Source: Plectrocnemia conspersa (lineage: Eukaryota > Arthropoda > Insecta > Trichoptera > Polycentropodidae). Taken from it: a DNA stretch of 64,000 nt. Shown here one piece after another: positions 59,105-64,000 of this stretch. Within the stretch, counting starts at the first letter, position 1, and each line of letters opens with the position of its first letter. The stretch spans positions 270,683 to 334,682 of the forward strand of contig VTFK01000303.1 in the NCBI GenBank assembly GCA_009617715.1, read 5' to 3'. The notes under the pieces were generated by a model. It made no database searches, had not been told where the DNA came from, and saw nothing but the letters and a program-made list of their open reading frames with translations. Made by a program: the position numbers and the translations under genes.

Positions 59105-59900
59105 GCGAAAAAAATCCCATAGGTTTTTACGGCTCAATCAGCCGCTAACAACGAAATAAAAAACAGAACATCATCAGATCCATCATAGGTATTGATTGCC
59201 AGCATCCGGTAATTGGAAATCGCCTAGGCACCAGATTTTTTGCCGCGACCTTGGGGCGCGTAGTCGCTTTCTACGCAGAGGTCCGCAAGAAGATACCCGA
59301 CGTACGAGGACCTAAATTAAAAATAATAAAAAACCGAAGATACTTATATAAGACTGGAGATCCTCAGGCACGATACGCTAACGAGAATTATACCCCGCGG
59401 CCATATTGAACAATTTTCGTCTGACAAACCCGTCATTACGTTCCCGAATAACTTACAATCACAAGGTAAACAACGTCTCGTTACGTTGACTCAAATTATT
59501 TTATCGGCACCAATTTTGATATTACCCGCTTGAGTAAATAAGAACACCGAAGAAGCCAGGGGGCCGCTGATTTTTTTTGCGATGACCATCTGCCCTACTC
59601 TTTGCGATTCAATTATGCAATGCATGATTATAAGATTTTTTTAAAGAAAATTTAATTGCTTATATTTAAATCTACAAAAATTATAAATAATACAGTGATA
59701 TCAGCCGTTAAATTGGACTAGAACGGCCTGATCCAATATTGTTTTTTAACTGTCCCTCCCCAATTTGATTTATGATTCAATTATGAAATATCTAATCATT
59801 ATTGTAGCGTCTCCGGTTCTGCGCTAACCGGTTCGCCAATTGGCGGTTTAACATAATCTTAATTGTTAAATTTAACTTTGCAATTAACCGCTCCCACAAG
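59105..59900. other. GC-richer islands, possible regulatory DNA
   Basis: Two balanced stretches (59105-59560 and 59705-59890) are single-copy in the window and lack coding frames. The first contains GGGGCGCGTAGTCGCTTTC and a TATATAAG word at 59345. The second has an AACCGGTTCGCCAATTGGCGG inverted arrangement. They are candidate conserved elements by appearance only. Confidence 0.3.
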
Positions 59901-59904
59901 AGTG

Positions 59905-60780
59905 ATAATGTAGAGATAAAAAACAGGGAATTATAAAATTTATAATAAAATTAGCTGTAGGTGATGCTATCGGTTCTTTGTACGAAGCTATTGTTTAACG
60001 TTAAATGAATAAATTTGCTTTTCAACACTATCGACGTATTAAATCAGGAAATTTTAAAGTTAAACCGTAATTAAGTTTGTGTATATTTTAAATCGCTTAC
60101 AAGAGCTAATAATAAATTATAAATGAAAAACACGAGAATTTTTAATGGGTTTGGTATTCAAGTGTACTTTAATCTGATTGAATTCCGCAAATATTTGAGT
60201 TCATAAGTATAATTCAAACAAAAATATATTTTGCTATATAAAAAAACAGTCTAACATAAAATTAAGTAAATATAATATAATATAATATTATAATAAAAAT
60301 CAATAATACGTAATTCTCATTTAAAACTATTTTTATTGGCATATTGTGGAAAAATTACCTTAAAATGTCAACCAGTCAAACACTAGAAGCACATCATATA
60401 GAATTTTCTCAATTTAAATAAGGTGACCAATTTTTTTTAGATTAAAAAAAATAATAAAAAAACACATAATTAGTTGCGCAGCAAAAAGTTTTCAAAAATA
60501 ATAAAAGCTGATAATATATTTTTCATTTGGCTGCGTATCAAAAACATTATATTTTATGAGCCTTTGGCAATGGTACTGATTAGAATTACATATACAGAAA
60601 TATTAAATTTATATATAATAAAATATGTTTCTTATTACTTTTTTTATAACTAACTTAAACAATATCTCCGGATCTTGTGTACCGGTCAAGATTCAAATCA
60701 AGCTTTTTTATATTTTAAATATATTTACAAAAACAAAAATGAAAAAACTATTTGATTTAAAAAATACAGGATTACAAGAA
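59905..60780. other. AT-rich DNA, no gene seen
   Basis: The 61-codon frame at 60625-60810 is AT-driven until it enters the next island and is not recognised. Confidence 0.5.
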
Positions 60781-60784
60781 ACGG

Positions 60785-61090
60785 TATTTGGGGGCGCAGA
60801 CCCTCGGTGAAGCGTCATTTGCAGGCTCTCTGTAGACGCGGAGAATGCCTTAAATGTAGCTCCATCCGATGAAAATCTAAAGCTCGATGTCGGACTATTT
60901 GCGAATTGAGTCTTGGCCGGACTTATTAGGCCTTAATTCAAAGGCAAAAATATCAAGCTCAAAGGCGTGGACTCTTGTTCTAAAAAATACAACGGAAAAT
61001 CTGGTTGACGGTTCAAAATCCACTGGTCTGGGGCGTGGCTCAATACTATTGATATCCCTGGTGCCTGTTAATACGAAAAAGGTTTTTTAA
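60785..61090. other. GC-richer island, unidentified
   Basis: Balanced composition, single-copy in the window. The plus frame 60887-61090 (67 codons) is open but unrecognised. Confidence 0.3.
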
Positions 61091-61271
61091 AAACAACATA
61101 TTCAAGAAAATTGACAACTAAACGATAAGTCAACGCTTTCTATCTTTCTGACAAAACTGATTCCAAAGTAACGGTGTTATCCCACTTGGCGTAGTCATCA
61201 TTATAATACAACATAATCGAATCTAAAGATTGTCTCATGTGCGAATATTACCAATATGTTCATATAATGAC

Positions 61272-61575
61272 GGTATAGCGTAGTCCGTAACGTCTCAGAC
61301 TAGTAACTCTGAGGTTGCGAGTTCGAGCCACGGCAGCGGCATTCGAATTTTTATTTATAAAAATGCGCTATTAATAAAAAACAGCCTCTGCTGCAGTATA
61401 GCACATAATAATTTCAAAGTTATATGATATACATATATGTCATCGAATCCCAGACTTCCAGTCTGGTGGTTAATACTTACTTGTAAGTATTATCTCTGAT
61501 TGACTTACTCAGTTGGTACACATTAAACCGTTGTAACGCATTAGGCTTACGCTTGCCATGTTATAAAATAAAATA
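61272..61575 (+). mobile_element. tRNA-derived SINE, copy 1 (apparently complete)
   Basis: The head has an A-box-like TAGCGTAGTCCG (61276-61287) and a B box AGTTCGAGCCA (61320-61330), spaced as in a tRNA gene, so it would be transcribed by RNA polymerase III. The body continues through GTTAATACTTAC and GATTGACTTACT to a 3' end with GTTGTAACGCATTAGGC, then an A-rich tail. It matches the minus-strand copy at 32403-32668. The element needs a partner LINE for movement. Exact ends and target duplication were not resolved. Confidence 0.75.
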
Positions 61576-61679
61576 TGTAAATCTGTTTCTATAAAACATT
61601 TGTTTTTAACCAACTTAATACTAGAAAACAAAGACTTGCATAATATAATATTAAATATACGGATTTTGAAAAAAAAGGC

Positions 61680-62235
61680 CTTCGACAAGGATTGTCATAT
61701 TTTATTAGTAAAAAAAATGTCGGAACTTTGTTTCTCAGATAATGGTTAATCTCAAATTATTTGGCGATTGAATAGATATTGTCAAAAAATAATATTTTAC
61801 CCTTTCGGAGGTTTTTCAAAAGTTCAATCTGTATGCAACTGATTTGAAATTGTGTAGATGCATTTGATTTGATGTGAACTCCTATTTACATAGTGATTAA
61901 GATTCTCTATGGAGATTTTTATGCAGAAAGTGTCATATTCTGTAATTTTCTTGGTATCGTTTGCTATCAGATTAATTTTACGAGCTCGGTGGAAACATTT
62001 TGGCTAGAAGAACTTCGATTTAAAATCTCAAAGTTACTTTTGAGTGAAGGTTCTCTCTACAAAAAAATCTTTCAAGATGCTCAGCTTATATTTGAGGAAC
62101 GCGTTTTACTTTACTAATCCGTCAGTTATTTGTGTTCTCTTTGACACTTTAGTTAGCAGTATTCTTGAAACGGTATCTAAAATTTGGAATCCCAAGAGAA
62201 CTAAATATTCCCTTTTAATAGATACATAACCTTTA
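61680..62235 (+). pseudogene. Non-LTR reverse transcriptase relic with altered YADD box
   Basis: Segments appear in order: a KKNVGTLFLR/LISNYLAIE stretch (palm before the GVPQGS motif, which is deleted), YATDLKLCR at about 61832-61858 where YADDLKLCR is expected, and IWNPKRTKYSLLID near 62185-62222, matching the WNP-x-x-x-x-Y-x-x-x-LE thumb motif. The middle Ala/Asp pair of the catalytic box is changed and stops are frequent, so it is inactive. The 3'-end repeat at 62390 follows directly. Confidence 0.7.
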
Positions 62236-62389
62236 TAAGAGGATACACTATCATATGTTATTGTGTCATAGCGTCTTTATTTTCGGAGCGTTGAAATATG
62301 ATTCATTCTTGCAGAAATTTATACACCGCTGAACGTTTTTTTAAAGTACTAAAGGGTGTTGTTGACAATTAATTTATTTTCGACAATGA

Positions 62390-62620
62390 CGTCCTCTTCT
62401 TCCGACAGTTAGAGCCAAAACATCCGCACTTGCAACAGACTTGCCTATGGCTGTCGCCATCCGGCTCCTTATTACGCTGGCATTGAACATTTAATATCAG
62501 AAACTAGAAGCTTGTATGTTTCTTATCATATTTTTTTTCTCTTTCTATAAATGATTTATATATATCTATTTGGTAATGTATTGCTTTTTTACTATCGTGG
62601 TCCATTGGGGTAACCTATTA
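62390..62620 (+). repeat. Likely 3' untranslated end of the preceding non-LTR element, copy 2
   Basis: It matches 51835-52115 in the same orientation (CTATGGCTGTCGCCATCCGG, TTTAATATCAG, then a T-rich tail). Its position after the reverse-transcriptase relic supports a 3' UTR role. Confidence 0.6.
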
Positions 62621-62624
62621 GGTT

Positions 62625-63050
62625 ATGCTAGTCATAAGTAAGCTAGTAAGCAAAATAAAAGTCTTCACTCCAGATAAATCCAGATCAATCCGAAATATTT
62701 TCAATCAATTTTAAAAGCAGATCCTTAAGACTATATATGTATTTGAGCAGAAATGAGTAAATTCCACACGATATGTCTCGATGCAATTTTGAAAATGTAC
62801 GTTTTTACTTTGAAAAGTGCCAGCGCGACGACTGGCATTTCAATAACACATTTTGCTACTTGAATGTCTTAAAAAAAATTGATGTACATATATATGTTTT
62901 TTATTTTAAATATAAAAGTATTATTTGTACATCCTGTTTAATTTGTATTAAATTTATTTTCCTCAATCGCCTTAAATTTGTATTATATTTATTTTGTTCA
63001 ATCGTCTTAATTCCCAAAGAGCATCTTTACGGTAATCAAAATTGATAATA
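62625..63050. other. AT-rich DNA, unrecognised frame
   Basis: The 90-codon frame 62773-63045 starts with a less AT-rich part (62773-62850), then becomes AT-driven. It is not recognised. Confidence 0.4.
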
Positions 63051-63054
63051 TTTA

Positions 63055-63400
63055 CGCTGTTAGATACTTATTTACCTATTTAAAGCGGCTTAACCCTACA
63101 CAGGGGTGGCACAAATATATGTAAAAAAAACTCTCCACCCCTTTGACAAAGCTCCCTAAATAGATCGAAGACGTTTCAAATATTCAAACGTAATACTCGA
63201 AGAGGTCCGGCGCTAAAGGCGCTCAGGTGCGAGCAAGTAAAAGTGCGAAGGGGGCAAATAAGCAAGGACGACCTGGGACCCGTTGGGATGGGAGATACTT
63301 GGGGTGTTGGGGTCCTTCTCGATAGGAATGCGCGAGGTCAGTTATGCTACAAGTCTACGACCCTTCCCGGCAGGGAAGTGCAATCATTATTTTGTAAATA
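63055..63400. other. GC-rich non-repetitive island
   Basis: Clearly GC-richer than its flanks, with GGGACCCGTTGGGATGGG-type words and no open frame of note. It may be a conserved non-coding element or part of a non-coding transcript; neither is shown. Confidence 0.3.
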
Positions 63401-63404
63401 AGTT

Positions 63405-64000
63405 CCTAATTTTAATAATATTAATAATTTAATATTTGATTATAAATCATACTTGGCTATAATAATCTGAATAGGCTACAATTATTAAAAATGTAAAACA
63501 TTTTGTGATGATAGCTTAATGGCTATGGAACGCACAATTGTATTCTATTTCCGAAGTTTACGAATTAGTTTCTCATTGCATTATCATTATTATAAGAAGT
63601 TGATCTAATTTATTTAGAATAAGGACATGTAATATACAATATTTTAGGATAAGGTTTTCTAGATTTTATTCATCTCATACAGTAATAATTAAAATAAAAT
63701 TCTTGAACAGTGACATATTTATTGTAAGCTGTAATAACAGTTTATAATTTATAAAATACATAAGTCACTTACTTACAGACTTAGAATTCAGTCTGGTACA
63801 TATAACATTATAAGATTATAACAGATTTTTTTTTAGTATGATTCTTAGACTGATATGGTATCTGATACATTATTATCAAAATATAGCCAATATTTTACAT
63901 GTTTATAACTAAATATAATCATTAAATTTGGTGTCCTCCTGAATCGGGCGCATTCAGCGTCCGCCGCCAAAGTCTGGGGAGTCGGGTGGCGTGGATAAAG
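63405..64000. other. AT-rich DNA ending in a GC-rich edge
   Basis: It is AT-rich to about 63930. The last 65 bp turn GC-rich and are cut off by the window end, so another island or an exon may continue beyond. Confidence 0.35.

Noticed and set aside
59340..59370. TATATAAG followed by TCAGGCA as a core promoter
   Set aside because: The spacing of about 21 bp is shorter than the usual TATA to initiator distance, and no transcript or exon is visible downstream.
1..64000. CRISPR arrays, bacterial operons, ribosome binding sites
   Set aside because: No regularly spaced direct repeats, dense coding or Shine-Dalgarno-led frames exist; the window is eukaryotic in character.

Overview
This window reads as eukaryotic nuclear DNA, most likely from an insect. 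It is strongly AT-rich (roughly 30% G+C by eye). No open reading frame exceeds about 160 codons. I found no intact protein-coding gene, rRNA, genuine tRNA or CRISPR array. The recognisable coding matter is almost all decayed transposable elements: Jockey-like and other non-LTR retrotransposons, a hAT transposase with a TTF-type zinc finger, mariner transposases, tRNA-derived SINEs, and non-autonomous DNA elements with visible target-site duplications. This mixture suits an insect, and Lepidoptera is my best guess, but nothing seen fixes the species.

Layout. 0-9 kb: AT-rich DNA with several GC-richer, non-repetitive islands, a degenerate AGCGC tandem array, one plausible 13-codon first coding exon (4894-4932, followed by a consensus 5' splice site) and a 174-bp hAT-type foldback MITE with a perfect 8-bp target-site duplication. 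8.4-20 kb: non-LTR fragments (8.4, 9.4-10.4, 13.1 kb), the first 1.04-kb TIR element (14.5-15.6 kb) and the first foldback element (18.7-19.5 kb). 20-30 kb: mostly empty AT-rich DNA with islands at 20-21, 22.5 and 28-29.5 kb. 30-38 kb: reverse-transcriptase relics, a SINE split by the second 1.1-kb TIR element, a mariner relic, and a GC-richer block at 36.2-36.7 kb with GAGA and Pho/YY1-like words. 43.4-47.2 kb: a nest of Jockey, hAT and foldback elements. 48-64 kb: a SINE-like unit, a mariner relic, a CpG-rich block at 52.7-53.15 kb, a perfect palindrome, a 1.3-kb structure with 200-bp inverted arms, a complete SINE and another non-LTR relic.

Interpretation. The window looks like a gene desert, or a very long intron or flank of a regulated gene. 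The non-repetitive GC-richer islands between AT-rich stretches are what conserved regulatory elements often look like, but without alignment this is inference. I do not see a new enzymatic or defence system. The most informative content is the transposon archaeology: exact duplications, nesting order, and copies in opposite orientation.
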